Shown here one piece after another: positions 1 through 7,332 of a stretch of 64,000 nucleotides of DNA (its first letter is position 1; the number at the start of each line of letters is the position of its first letter). A program made the translations under genes and the position numbers. This stretch comes from Paenibacillus mucilaginosus 3016. Lineage in GTDB: Bacteria; Bacillota; Bacilli; Paenibacillales; NBRC-103111. The stretch is from positions 2,932,001-2,996,000 of the forward strand of contig NC_016935.1 in the NCBI RefSeq assembly GCF_000250655.1, given 5' to 3'. The notes below the pieces were generated by a model. It saw only the letters and a program-made list of their open reading frames with translations. It was not told where the DNA came from and did no database searches.

Positions 1-801
1 TTTCGTTCGGCTCAAGCGGACGCCCTATGTTTAAAACATACATCTTATGCTTATGACGTTCTTGTGCTTGTTGGAGAAATGCGCTTCAAACAGCATATGA
101 CGGTTACTGAAATATCCGAAGCGTTGACCCAGCGAGCGATTCCAACCTCCGAGCGCCATGCGATGCGTTTATACGAATGGTATCTAACTTTGCTTCGCGC
201 TTCTTTAACCGATGATGTAAAGGAAGATTTAAAAAAAATCGTAAAGGAACATGGCGGCCTTCTCTTGTCTATGGATGGGGTTCAGCCCGAAAAAGGTAAT
301 GAAACGCTCTATGTTGTTCGCGAAGGATTTAGTGGTCGTATTTTAGCTGCCAAAAACCTGAAAAGCGGATCGTGCTCGGAGCTCAAAGCTCTGCTAAAGC
401 CTGTTAAGGACTTGGATTATCCAGTTGTTGGGTTGGTAAGTGATGGCCAACGGTCGATCCGTATGGCTATGGAGGAAACATGGGGTGACACCCCTTACCA
501 ATATTGCCAGTACCACTATCTCAAAGATATTGCCAAGCCGGTAGTCGATTTGGACCGTAAACTGAAGACCGAGATTAAAAAAAGCTTGCGAGGTATTCGG
601 GAAATTGAGAAACAGGTCGAGCACGAGTCCACTGTAGAAGCCGAAGTAGCCCGGGACTACCTGGCCGCCACACGCTCGCTGCTTTTGGAAGACGGCACCC
701 CTCCCCTAGACTTGCCTGGTATTCGGATTTACGAAAATGCCCAAGCAGTAAAAGCTTCACTGGAGCAAAGTGAAGCAAAAAAAGGGGGCCTTCATTCCTG
801 A
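1..801 (+). CDS. DDE-type transposase, N-terminal part (5' partial)
   Basis: This frame encodes the first part of a DDE transposase and is open from base 1; the true start is upstream of the window. An acidic residue typical of the catalytic core is visible in LLLSMDGVQPEKGN and a second in VSDGQRSIRMAME. The frame ends at TGA 799-801, shortly after an A7 run at 777-783. The rest of the protein, including the probable catalytic Glu in NDHERFFRQTK, continues in the -1 frame. I do not recognise the IS family with certainty. The split is either a programmed -1 frameshift or a mutation. Confidence 0.7.
   Translation, partial: FRSAQADALCLKHTSYAYDVLVLVGEMRFKQHMTVTEISEALTQRAIPTSERHAMRLYEWYLTLLRASLTDDVKEDLKKIVKEHGGLLLSMDGVQPEKGNETLYVVREGFSGRILAAKNLKSGSCSELKALLKPVKDLDYPVVGLVSDGQRSIRMAMEETWGDTPYQYCQYHYLKDIAKPVVDLDRKLKTEIKKSLRGIREIEKQVEHESTVEAEVARDYLAATRSLLLEDGTPPLDLPGIRIYENAQAVKASLEQSEAKKGGLHS
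777..783 (+). other. Possible -1 slippery site in transposase
   Basis: In the upstream frame the codons read GCA AAA AAA GGG, giving an A-AAA-AAA heptamer followed by a G-rich stretch. Sliding back one base after these codons joins the upstream frame to the downstream frame (…SEAKK then RGPSFLSKITK…) without meeting a stop. This is the arrangement used for programmed frameshifting in several IS families. A simple one-base homopolymer mutation would look the same. Confidence 0.4.
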
Positions 802-836
802 GTAAAATAACCAAACTCTTCCGAAAGCTGCCGGAA

Positions 837-1400
837 TTGACTGCTCAGTATGAAGCTGTAAAGCGTTGGCAGATCCCCATTCAGGAAACAGCCAGAATAT
901 TGGAGCCTGCCCTTGTAAAAGCGGACCAGAGTAGTGAAACGGTTCGATGGGAAATGGGCTGTCTGCTGTCTTGGATGCAGCAGACATACACTAGGACGGA
1001 GGATACGCCCCTCCTAACCAATTTTCAGAGTTACACTGAAGGTTTTTGGAAGGGGCTTTTTACGTGTTACGATACCCCGAATATTCCGAGAACGAATAAC
1101 GACCACGAACGATTCTTTCGCCAAACCAAAACCAAGCACCGGCGTACAACTGGCCGCCGCAGTTGGAACGAACACATACTGCGTAGTGGGGAATTTGTTG
1201 TCCTTGTGGATGATGCCCTGAAGCAAAAAAACTTACTGCACCGTCTCCGATCTGTTCCCTACGACACTTTCTACAGAGAACGAAGTCGTTGGAAGGAACG
1301 ATTGACTGAAACAACAAAACGGAGACGCTTCCGCCGTAACCCCGCGGCTTACCTCAGGCAAACTGAGGCCAAACTTTGTAAGTGGATTGGACAGCCGTAG
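837..1400 (+). CDS. DDE-type transposase, C-terminal part
   Basis: This frame continues the transposase. The sequence IPRTNNDHERFFRQTKTKHRR carries the conserved acidic residue and basic tail expected near the end of a DDE domain, and the protein ends with a basic region. The given start is a TTG with no ribosome site of its own; the frame is open further upstream to the A7 run at 777-783, so it is better read as the second half of one frameshifted protein than as a separate gene. If the shift is not productive, the element is dead. Confidence 0.6.
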   Translation: MTAQYEAVKRWQIPIQETARILEPALVKADQSSETVRWEMGCLLSWMQQTYTRTEDTPLLTNFQSYTEGFWKGLFTCYDTPNIPRTNNDHERFFRQTKTKHRRTTGRRSWNEHILRSGEFVVLVDDALKQKNLLHRLRSVPYDTFYRERSRWKERLTETTKRRRFRRNPAAYLRQTEAKLCKWIGQP

Positions 1401-1429
1401 TTTTTTTTTATGCGGCCCATGGGATACAC

Positions 1430-1489
1430 GGCCGGAAGCCAGCCTTCCGGCCGCGGCATGGGTCTGTTTGGCGTGCCAAGGCATGCCGC
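1430..1489. other. Two adjacent strong hairpins
   Basis: Two inverted repeats lie back to back: GGCCGGAA (1430-1437) with TTCCGGCC (1445-1452), and GCGGCATG (1453-1460) with CATGCCGC (1482-1489). They sit between the transposase and the next small gene. There is no T-run after them, so a terminator role is uncertain; they could be leader structure for the gene at 1519. Confidence 0.4.
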
Positions 1490-1518
1490 GGTCCGGAGGG
1501 AAAGGGGAGAATGCCATT

Positions 1519-1845
1519 ATGATGCAGCGCATCAGGAGCAGCAGTCTGCAGGAGCTCAGCAGAGAACAGCAGGAGAATCTGCGCCGGCAGTGGACGCCGC
1601 AGGAAGGGGATTATATCGCGATCGGTGACCACGAGGAGATGGTGTATTACCTGAACGGCGTGGACTCCGTCAAGGCGCTTCCTCTCTTGACGATCGGGGA
1701 GATGATCGCTTATTTGAACAGGCAGGGCAGGCCGGTGGAAATTCGCGAGGCCGCCGGCACCTGGATCGTCCGGGCCGGAGGGGAAGAGTCACGCTCGGCC
1801 GAGCTGTGCGAGGCCCTGTGGGAAGCGGTCAAGCGCGCGCTGTAA
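1519..1845 (+). CDS. Small hypothetical protein, 108 aa
   Basis: I do not recognise a named family. The start ATG at 1519 is chosen because a purine-rich site (GGAGGGAAAGGGGAG, 1496-1510) sits just upstream; the frame is open further 5' but that part is low-complexity and overlaps the transposase end. The protein is soluble and acidic, with no membrane segment or signal peptide. A central block VYYLNGVDSVKALPLLTIG and a C-terminal helix SRSAELCEALWEAVKRAL are visible. Similar short proteins with an EQQENLRRQWTPQEGDY-like start seem to recur in Paenibacillus, but that is memory, not proof. Confidence 0.6.
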   Translation: MMQRIRSSSLQELSREQQENLRRQWTPQEGDYIAIGDHEEMVYYLNGVDSVKALPLLTIGEMIAYLNRQGRPVEIREAAGTWIVRAGGEESRSAELCEALWEAVKRAL

Positions 1846-1865
1846 GTCTGTGTGTCGGAAGAAGG

Positions 1866-1900
1866 GACGATATTTTCTACCTCGTTGGTCCATATTTTCC
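1866..1900 (-). promoter_or_regulatory. Two direct repeats resembling GAAAATATGNCC boxes
   Basis: Read on the minus strand, GGAAAATATGGACC and GAAAATATCGTCCC occur 22 bases apart, about two helical turns, as AraC-type half-sites often do. They resemble the boxes before the genes at 6022, 20430 and 26103. Here they face away from the amylase remnant and end only about 28 bases before its start codon, so their role is doubtful. Confidence 0.3.
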
Positions 1901-1927
1901 CTCGGAGACCAAGGGAGCTGATCTGTT

Positions 1928-2490
1928 GTGAGCCGCAAGAAACGTCTTAGAAGAATATCCGCCGCTATGCTGACCGTACCGATGCTGGCTGCATTCGCCT
2001 CCGGCGTGATGGCGCAGGAACCGTAGGGTCCGGGCGCATCCAACGGGAGCGGGGTATTCTACGAAATCTATGTGAATTCCTTCTATGATTCCAACGGCGA
2101 CGGGCACGGCGATCTCAAGGGGATCGCACAGAAGCTGGACTACCTGAATGACGGCCGGCCGCATTCGGGTCAGGATCGGGGTATCAGCGGCGTCTGGATG
2201 ATGCCGATCAACGCTTCCCCGAGCTATCATAAATACGATGTGACGGACTATTATCAGGTGGACCCCGAGTACGGGACCCTGAATGACTTCCGGAGCCTGA
2301 TGAAGGAAGCGGACCGCAAGGGCGTCAAGTTCATCATGGACCTTGTCATCAACCATTCGAGCAGCGAGCATCCGTGGTTCAAGGAAGCAAGCGCCGATCC
2401 GAACAGCAAGTACCGCGATTATTACATATGGGCCGACGGGAACACCGTGGTGGCGGAGACGGGCTCCTGGGGTAACGATTCCGGCCTACG
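1928..2490 (+). pseudogene. Alpha-amylase (GH13) remnant, secreted
   Basis: A GTG at 1928 with GGGAG upstream opens a signal peptide (basic start, then AAMLTVPMLAAFASGVMA). An in-frame TAG at 2024-2026 interrupts the gene, and the same frame continues with [20 protein letters not shown], the typical N-terminus of a GH13 barrel. Conserved region I (DLVINH) is present. The similarity stops near [16 protein letters not shown], long before the catalytic Asp, Glu and Asp of regions II to IV. The rest of the frame to 2587 is unrelated. Both the nonsense codon and the missing two thirds mean no active enzyme. Family membership is clear from region I and the [12 protein letters not shown] block. Confidence 0.8.
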
Positions 2491-2538
2491 GCTCGGTGGT
2501 GGCGGAGTAAGCGTAAGAGAGGGAGCAAAACAGAGGGA

Positions 2539-2575
2539 AGCCGTGCAGGAGAGAGGGCCTGTACGGCTTTTTTTT
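2539..2575 (+). terminator. Rho-independent terminator
   Basis: AGCCGTGCAGG (2539-2549) pairs with CCTGTACGGCT (2558-2568) with one G-U wobble, followed by eight T residues. It lies just after the amylase remnant and probably was its terminator, which suggests that an internal deletion removed the middle and 3' part of that gene. Confidence 0.8.
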
Positions 2576-2587
2576 GTGCCAATATAG

Positions 2588-2838
2588 GGCTAGAGGCGGA
2601 GGCTGAACCGCATACCTGCCGGCTCGAACTGCAGGCCGCGGATCGCGGCCGCCTGAGGCAAACAGCGGATCAGCTTCGCCTGCAGCGGCTGCAGCTGAGA
2701 CCATCCGTCCGGCAGGCGTACACCTCGTATCCCCGTATGGACTGCGGTGAGATAGGGACCCTGCCAGATCAGGCCGAAGAACAGCCGGCGGGAAGCCTCC
2801 CAGCGGTCCGGTGGAGCAGCTGCACATCCTATATTTTA
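2588..2838 (-). pseudogene. Gene remnant, copy 1 of a diverged pair
   Basis: Read on the minus strand this stretch gives an open protein-like segment containing DRWEASRRLFFGLIWQGPYL and ending AIRGLQFEPAGMRFSLRL before a stop. A diverged copy lies at 29177-29436 (DRWESAGRLFFDLIRQSPYL…LRDLRFEPEGTRFS). Both copies end at an AT-rich ACATCCTATAT(A)TTTTAT boundary. Single-base indels break both. The ending looks like the last strand of a beta-sandwich carbohydrate enzyme, but the parent family is not identified. Confidence 0.45.
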
Positions 2839-2890
2839 ATAAACGCGCATGGATTTTATAGAACAGTGAAGTCGGTTATCCTCGTTCCGT

Positions 2891-3802
2891 TCATTCGTAA
2901 CCGATCCGGACCTCGATCTCCTGGTCATAATTGCCGAAATGCCGGCCGAAGAGGCTGACGCCGCCGGGGTGCTCGGCCGTGTCGGGGCAGGCGATGCGGA
3001 AGAGGAGCTCGCGGCCGGGGCCGATGGCGAGGTCCGCCGAGGTCAGCCCTGACAGCCGGACGCCGTCAAGATAGGTGCCGCGCTCGTCTACGGTGACGGT
3101 CTTGAGCAGGCCGTGCTGCGTGCCGAGCTTCCACCACTTCGGCGTATGGACGCCGGGCGTGCTTCCGAAGTCCCCGGGACAGGTCCAGGTGCCGAGCACC
3201 GTGTCCCCCAGCGAGAAGGTGATATCGGAAGGCCAGTGCTCGTTATACCCCGGCGCTTCGGAACAGAGCTCCAGCGACAGGGAGAAGCTGGTGACGGTTT
3301 GTCTGCCGACGAGGTAGTTCGGGATACGGTATTCGATGAAGCCGGAGGCGAACCAGAGATGCTTCGCCTTCACGTGCTCCGGGTCGGAGAAATACCGGGG
3401 GTCGTCGACCATGCCGATGACCCCGTTCTCCGAAGCGAGACCGCAGGTCGGCTTCACGCTGCAGCGCTCGTACTGGCCGACCGGGATTGAGACGGCATAG
3501 CCGCTGCCGCCGTGCTCCTCCGGCGGCTCGGGGGCCTTCAGCTGAAGCACGATGGAGTCCGGGATAAGGTAGCAGACCTTGCGCCGGCCGCGGGTGCCGG
3601 AGATGCTCTCGGTACCGACGATCCCGTTCTCCTCCAGCTTCTGAATGTGCTTGGTGATAATCGCGGAGGAGAGCTGGAGCGCGTCCGCGAGCTCCTTGAT
3701 GTTCATCGGCTGCCGGCTCAAGAGCTCGATCATCCGGACCCGCGTTTCGGAGCCGAAGCATTCGAGCAGCGGCATATTCAGGCTGTTCACTGATATGTTC
3801 AT
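2891..3802 (-). CDS. ArsR-type transcriptional regulator, 303 aa
   Basis: Residues about 10-85 form a winged helix: ETRVRMIELLSRQPMNIKE, then the recognition helix LSSAIITKHIQKLEENGI and a wing rich in basic residues (GTRGRRKV). The remaining 200 residues are a mixed beta domain with several Trp and Cys residues (for example YERCSVKPTCG and CPGDFGSTPG) and no obvious membrane segment; it may bind a sugar-related ligand. Regulators of this architecture are common beside glycosidase genes in Paenibacillus. It is divergent from the GH2 gene at 3985, with two palindromic operators between them, so repression of both promoters is the simple model. No clear ribosome site precedes the ATG at 3802. 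Confidence 0.75.
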   Translation of the reverse strand: MNISVNSLNMPLLECFGSETRVRMIELLSRQPMNIKELADALQLSSAIITKHIQKLEENGIVGTESISGTRGRRKVCYLIPDSIVLQLKAPEPPEEHGGSGYAVSIPVGQYERCSVKPTCGLASENGVIGMVDDPRYFSDPEHVKAKHLWFASGFIEYRIPNYLVGRQTVTSFSLSLELCSEAPGYNEHWPSDITFSLGDTVLGTWTCPGDFGSTPGVHTPKWWKLGTQHGLLKTVTVDERGTYLDGVRLSGLTSADLAIGPGRELLFRIACPDTAEHPGGVSLFGRHFGNYDQEIEVRIGYE

Positions 3803-3864
3803 AGGGAGAATGCCTTTCAGGTCCTGTTTTGGATAATGGGGTTACGCCCCTATTATATTCCCTG

Positions 3865-3960
3865 AAAGTTAATTAATCAACTTTTGGTTGACGAAATCAA
3901 AGGGATAAAGGCATAATGGGGTTGTAAATTCATTATTTTTGGTTAATTAATTAACTTTAG
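3865..3960. promoter_or_regulatory. Promoter and paired operators between ArsR and GH2 genes
   Basis: AAAGTTAATTAATCAACTTT (3865-3884) and GGTTAATTAATTAACTTTAG (3941-3960) are two copies, in opposite orientation, of a palindrome built on GTTAATTAAY-AAC. Between them is a near-consensus promoter for the GH2 gene: TTGACG (3888-3893), 18 bases, CATAAT (3912-3917). One operator abuts the -35 and the other covers the start of the transcript, an arrangement that could allow repression by looping. The ArsR-type protein encoded next door is the natural candidate to bind them. Confidence 0.65.
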
Positions 3961-3984
3961 AAGAAAGTAATGGAGGAGAAGCAG

Positions 3985-5742
3985 ATGACGGACCATCTTC
4001 GCGCAGAACATCCGCGCCCGCAGTTTGTAAGAGAGCAGTGGGTTCATCTCAATGGGGAATGGGAGTTCGACTTTGACGACGAACAGGCGGGGGACCGGGA
4101 GCGCTGGTATGCCGGCAGCCGGGAATTAACGAAGCGCATCCAGGTGCCGTTCGCATTCCAGAGCAAGCTGAGCGGCATCGCAGACCCGGCCTTCCACGAC
4201 ACCGTCTGGTACCGGAGGAAGCTGGCCGTGCCGGATTCGTTCGCCGGCCGGCGGGTGATTCTGCACTTCGGCGCTGTGGACTATGAGGCTTCCGCGTGGG
4301 TGAACGGGACGCTTGTGGCCCGGCATGAGGGCGGTCATACGCCGTTTCATGCGGACATTACGGATGCCCTGGCGGAGCACGGGGACAACGTGCTGGTCGT
4401 CAAGGCCGTCGACTACAGCCGCGATGTTACGCTTCCGAGGGGCAAGCAGTACTGGCTGGCCGATTCGGCAAGCATTTTCTATACCCGGACCACTGGGATC
4501 TGGCAGACGGTCTGGATGGAGGCGGTCTCCCCTGTGCACCTCGAGAAGGTGCGGATGACCCCGGACATCGACCGCAAGTCCATCGAGATCCGCAGCTTCA
4601 TCCAGGGGGCTGAGCGGAGCGGGAACCTCCGGATGAAGGTGGAGATCACCTTCGAAGGGAAGCCGGTCGCCGAAGATGTGTACCGCGTTACGGGAGCCCA
4701 GACCACCCGCAGCATCCGGATCGAGGACTTCAACGACCACGGGCTCGGCGGCTGGTGGACGCCGGAGCATCCGAACCTGTACGATGTGACGTTCACTCTT
4801 CTCGATGGGGAGACGGAGGCGGATTCGGTCAAGAGCTACTTCGGCATGCGGAAGGTTTCGATTGAAGACGGGAAGCTCTGCATCAACAACCGGCCGTATA
4901 CGATGAAGCTGGTGCTCGATCAGGGCTACTTCCCGGACGGCAACCTGACCCCGCCGAGCGACGAGGCGATCCGGCAGGACGTGGAGCTGACGAAGGCGAT
5001 GGGCTTCAACGGGGCCCGCAAGCACCAGAAGCTCGAGGACCCGCGCTACCTGTACTGGTGCGACCGGCTGGGCCTGCTCGTCTGGAGCGAGGCGGCCAAT
5101 GCGTACGAATATTCGGAGGAGTACGTACACCGGTTCACCCGCGAATGGCTGGAGTCGGTGGAGCGGGATTACAACCATCCGTCCATTGTGGCCTGGGTTC
5201 CGCTGAACGAGAGCTGGGGGGTGCCGAACATCCAGATCGACAAGCGGCAGCAGCAGCACGCCCTGGCGATGTATCACCTGACCAAATCCATCGATGAGAT
5301 GCGTCCGGTCGTATCCAATGACGGGTGGGAGATGGTGACGACCGATCTGTTCAATATTCATGACTATGAATGGCGCCGGGAGGTGCTCGAAGAGAGGTAC
5401 GGCACCGTGGGCAAGGCGGTCTCCGCGATGCCTGCGAACCGGCGGCTCGCCGTCGAAGGGTTCCCGTATGCCGGGCAGCCGATCCTCGTCACGGAGTTCG
5501 GGGGCATCGCGTTCAAGAAGAGCGACTGGGAAGGCTGGGGCTACTCCGGCGCGGAGAACGAGGAGGACTTCGAGCGGCGCCTGCGCAGCGTGATCCAGCC
5601 GCTGCTGGAGTCCCCGGTCGTGCAGGGCTACTGTTACACCCAGCTGACGGATGTCGAGCAGGAGATCAACGGGCTGCTGACCTATGACCGCAAGCCGAAG
5701 ATTCCGCTGGAGATCATCAAGCGGATCAATGAGGGGCTATAA
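3985..5742 (+). CDS. Glycoside hydrolase family 2 enzyme, 585 aa
   Basis: An intracellular GH2 glycosidase (beta-galactosidase, beta-glucuronidase or beta-mannosidase type; the substrate cannot be told from sequence). Domain order is a jelly-roll sugar-binding domain (to about residue 165, with PFAFQSKLSGI and VWYRRKLAVP), an Ig-like domain and a TIM barrel. The acid/base is Glu409 in VPLNESWG and the nucleophile is Glu504 in ILVTEFGG. There is no signal peptide. ATG 3985 is preferred over ATG 3970 because GGAGGAG (3972-3978) is correctly spaced for it. At 585 residues it is a short GH2 lacking extra C-terminal domains. It is controlled from the operator region shared with the divergent ArsR-type gene and ends at a terminator at 5836. 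Confidence 0.88.
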   Translation: MTDHLRAEHPRPQFVREQWVHLNGEWEFDFDDEQAGDRERWYAGSRELTKRIQVPFAFQSKLSGIADPAFHDTVWYRRKLAVPDSFAGRRVILHFGAVDYEASAWVNGTLVARHEGGHTPFHADITDALAEHGDNVLVVKAVDYSRDVTLPRGKQYWLADSASIFYTRTTGIWQTVWMEAVSPVHLEKVRMTPDIDRKSIEIRSFIQGAERSGNLRMKVEITFEGKPVAEDVYRVTGAQTTRSIRIEDFNDHGLGGWWTPEHPNLYDVTFTLLDGETEADSVKSYFGMRKVSIEDGKLCINNRPYTMKLVLDQGYFPDGNLTPPSDEAIRQDVELTKAMGFNGARKHQKLEDPRYLYWCDRLGLLVWSEAANAYEYSEEYVHRFTREWLESVERDYNHPSIVAWVPLNESWGVPNIQIDKRQQQHALAMYHLTKSIDEMRPVVSNDGWEMVTTDLFNIHDYEWRREVLEERYGTVGKAVSAMPANRRLAVEGFPYAGQPILVTEFGGIAFKKSDWEGWGYSGAENEEDFERRLRSVIQPLLESPVVQGYCYTQLTDVEQEINGLLTYDRKPKIPLEIIKRINEGL

Positions 5743-5835
5743 CCAAGGGCTGTAATCAGAGCCGGAGAACCCGGACGCTGACCGGTTGGAAGCGGCATGA
5801 GCTCATCGGAAGCGCCGCGGGTCAGCGGATTCAAG

Positions 5836-5875
5836 AAGCCAAGAAAGAACGGGTATCCGTTCGCTTGGCTTTTTG
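5836..5875 (+). terminator. Rho-independent terminator after GH2
   Basis: AAGCCAAG pairs with CTTGGCTT, with an inner GAACGG/CCGTTC stem, followed by a short T-run (CTTTTTG). Confidence 0.8.
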
Positions 5876-5912
5876 CTGTAGAGCCCGCGCCTGGAAGGGG
5901 CCTCCGGGACCT

Positions 5913-5928
5913 AAAAATATGTCCATAT
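5913..5928 (+). promoter_or_regulatory. Putative activator box AAAAATATGTCCATAT
   Basis: This 16-base box lies about 95 bases before the ATG at 6022. The same 16 bases stand before the importer operon at 20227-20242, and similarity continues for about 25 more bases (CCAA, CGG and CATG at matching offsets). ATATG-TC-CATAT is itself a near palindrome. The likely binder is the YesN-type regulator encoded at 9139. Confidence 0.5.
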
Positions 5929-6021
5929 TTACCAACCCGGTGCCATGTACAACGCTGCGGAGGATCGGCTATGCTAAGGGTTCCAACAGCAAAAGCGAGA
6001 CTGGGATTCGGAGGTTGACGC

Positions 6022-7332
6022 ATGAGACGCATCGGGAGGCTGTGCCGCAGTGCCGCACTCCTCACCGCGGTCACCTTGGGGACGGGCGGATGCCTGGGCT
6101 GGGGGACGCAGGAGGGGCCGCTGCCGGCTGATCATGAAAGCGCCACCACCAACATTACGTTCTGGACTCCCTTCAGCGGAGGGGACGGCTTGTATATGAT
6201 CGATCTGGTGAAGCGCTACAATCAGGAAAACCGCGACGGGGTTACGGTGAACCTCATCAATAACAAATCGGAGGACTATTACACGAAGCTGACGACTTCG
6301 ATCGTAACGGAAGAAGCGCCGGATGTGGCGGTGGTGCACGCCTCGCAGTTCGCCCGGCTGCAGGCGGCCGGGTTCCTCGACAGCATCGACGGGGAGGCGG
6401 ACAGCGCTGGTATCCGCTGGGAGGACTTCCATCCGGCCGTCGTCGATTCCACCGTGGCGGATGGCCGGCATTATGCGGTGCCGCTCGACACCCATTTTTA
6501 CGTCATGTACTACAACAAGCGGTGGCTGAGGGAAGCGGAGCTGCTGACCGGCGATGGGAAGCCGAGGCTCGGCCCCGGGGAGGAGGGCTTCACCCGGTTT
6601 CTCCAAAGGGTTCGGGAGCGTGTGCCGCAGGAGGTGGCTCCACTGGCCATGCCCAGCGTGCGGATCGACGCCTATTGGTTATGGTGGTCGCTGTATAACC
6701 AGATCGACGGAGGCGGAGTCATGCTCACGGATAACGGCGGGCCGGCCCTGCAGGAGGCGGCGGCGCTGAGGGCTCTGACCTATGTCGAAGGCCTGTATGA
6801 CAGCGGACTCATTCCGCCCGACATCTCCGATGCCGTGAAGCTGTTCTCCGAAGGACAGGCGGCGGTCCTGTTCCTCGGGGTATGGGGGACGGGCATCTTC
6901 GAGAAGGTGCCGGAGCTCGACTTCGGTGTAGTTCCCTTCCCCACGCTGTATGACCGGCCGGCCTCCTGGGGGGACTCGCATACGTTCGCTTTTCCGGCCG
7001 GGACACAGAAGAACAGGGAGAAGCGTGTCGCCGCCCTCTCCTTCGCGAACTGGGTGGCCCGGCACGGGGCCGACTGGGCGAAGGCAGGGCACATTCCCGC
7101 CGCCTTCCATGCGGTCGATTCGCCGGACTTCCGGGCGCTCCGGCACCGGTCCGACTATGCGGCGGCGGCCGAATATACGGCTTATTACCCGAAGAGCCCG
7201 AAGCTGGGACTCATCCATGCAGGAGCCCAGAGGAGCTTCGAGCTGATGCTGGCCGGCAAACGGACGCCCGGCGAAGTGCTGGCGGAGCTGAAGCGGACGA
7301 TCGAGGAGAATGCGGGGGAGCAGGGGCCATGA
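6022..7332 (+). CDS. Solute-binding lipoprotein, probable sensor partner, 436 aa
   Basis: A sugar-type extracellular solute-binding protein. The N-terminus is a lipoprotein signal with the lipobox ending at Cys24 (TLGTGGC). Shared blocks with the importer binding protein at 20430 include ITFWTPFSGGDG, NKSEDYYTKL and VFLGVWGTG-like segments, so the two are paralogs. Unlike that gene it is not followed by permeases: its stop overlaps the start of a YesM-type kinase (ATGA at 7329-7332) and a response regulator follows. This context suggests a dedicated periplasm-side (outer membrane leaflet) sensor that presents bound sugar to the kinase, as in ChvE- or XylFII-type systems. That role is inferred. 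Confidence 0.85.
   Translation: MRRIGRLCRSAALLTAVTLGTGGCLGWGTQEGPLPADHESATTNITFWTPFSGGDGLYMIDLVKRYNQENRDGVTVNLINNKSEDYYTKLTTSIVTEEAPDVAVVHASQFARLQAAGFLDSIDGEADSAGIRWEDFHPAVVDSTVADGRHYAVPLDTHFYVMYYNKRWLREAELLTGDGKPRLGPGEEGFTRFLQRVRERVPQEVAPLAMPSVRIDAYWLWWSLYNQIDGGGVMLTDNGGPALQEAAALRALTYVEGLYDSGLIPPDISDAVKLFSEGQAAVLFLGVWGTGIFEKVPELDFGVVPFPTLYDRPASWGDSHTFAFPAGTQKNREKRVAALSFANWVARHGADWAKAGHIPAAFHAVDSPDFRALRHRSDYAAAAEYTAYYPKSPKLGLIHAGAQRSFELMLAGKRTPGEVLAELKRTIEENAGEQGP

Larger units (their letters stand above)
1..1409 (+). mobile_element. Insertion sequence, 3' part, cut by window start
   Basis: The transposase frame is already open at the first base, so the left end of the element lies outside the window. 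The two transposase frames fill it up to the stop codon at 1398-1400, which is followed directly by nine T residues. I could not identify a right terminal inverted repeat or target duplication, so the right edge is only the end of the coding region. The lower GC of this stretch compared with the genes from 3 kb onward fits an acquired element. Confidence 0.7.

Noticed and set aside
6022..7332. That this binding protein is part of an ABC importer at this locus.
   Set aside because: No permease or ATPase gene is adjacent; it overlaps a kinase gene instead.
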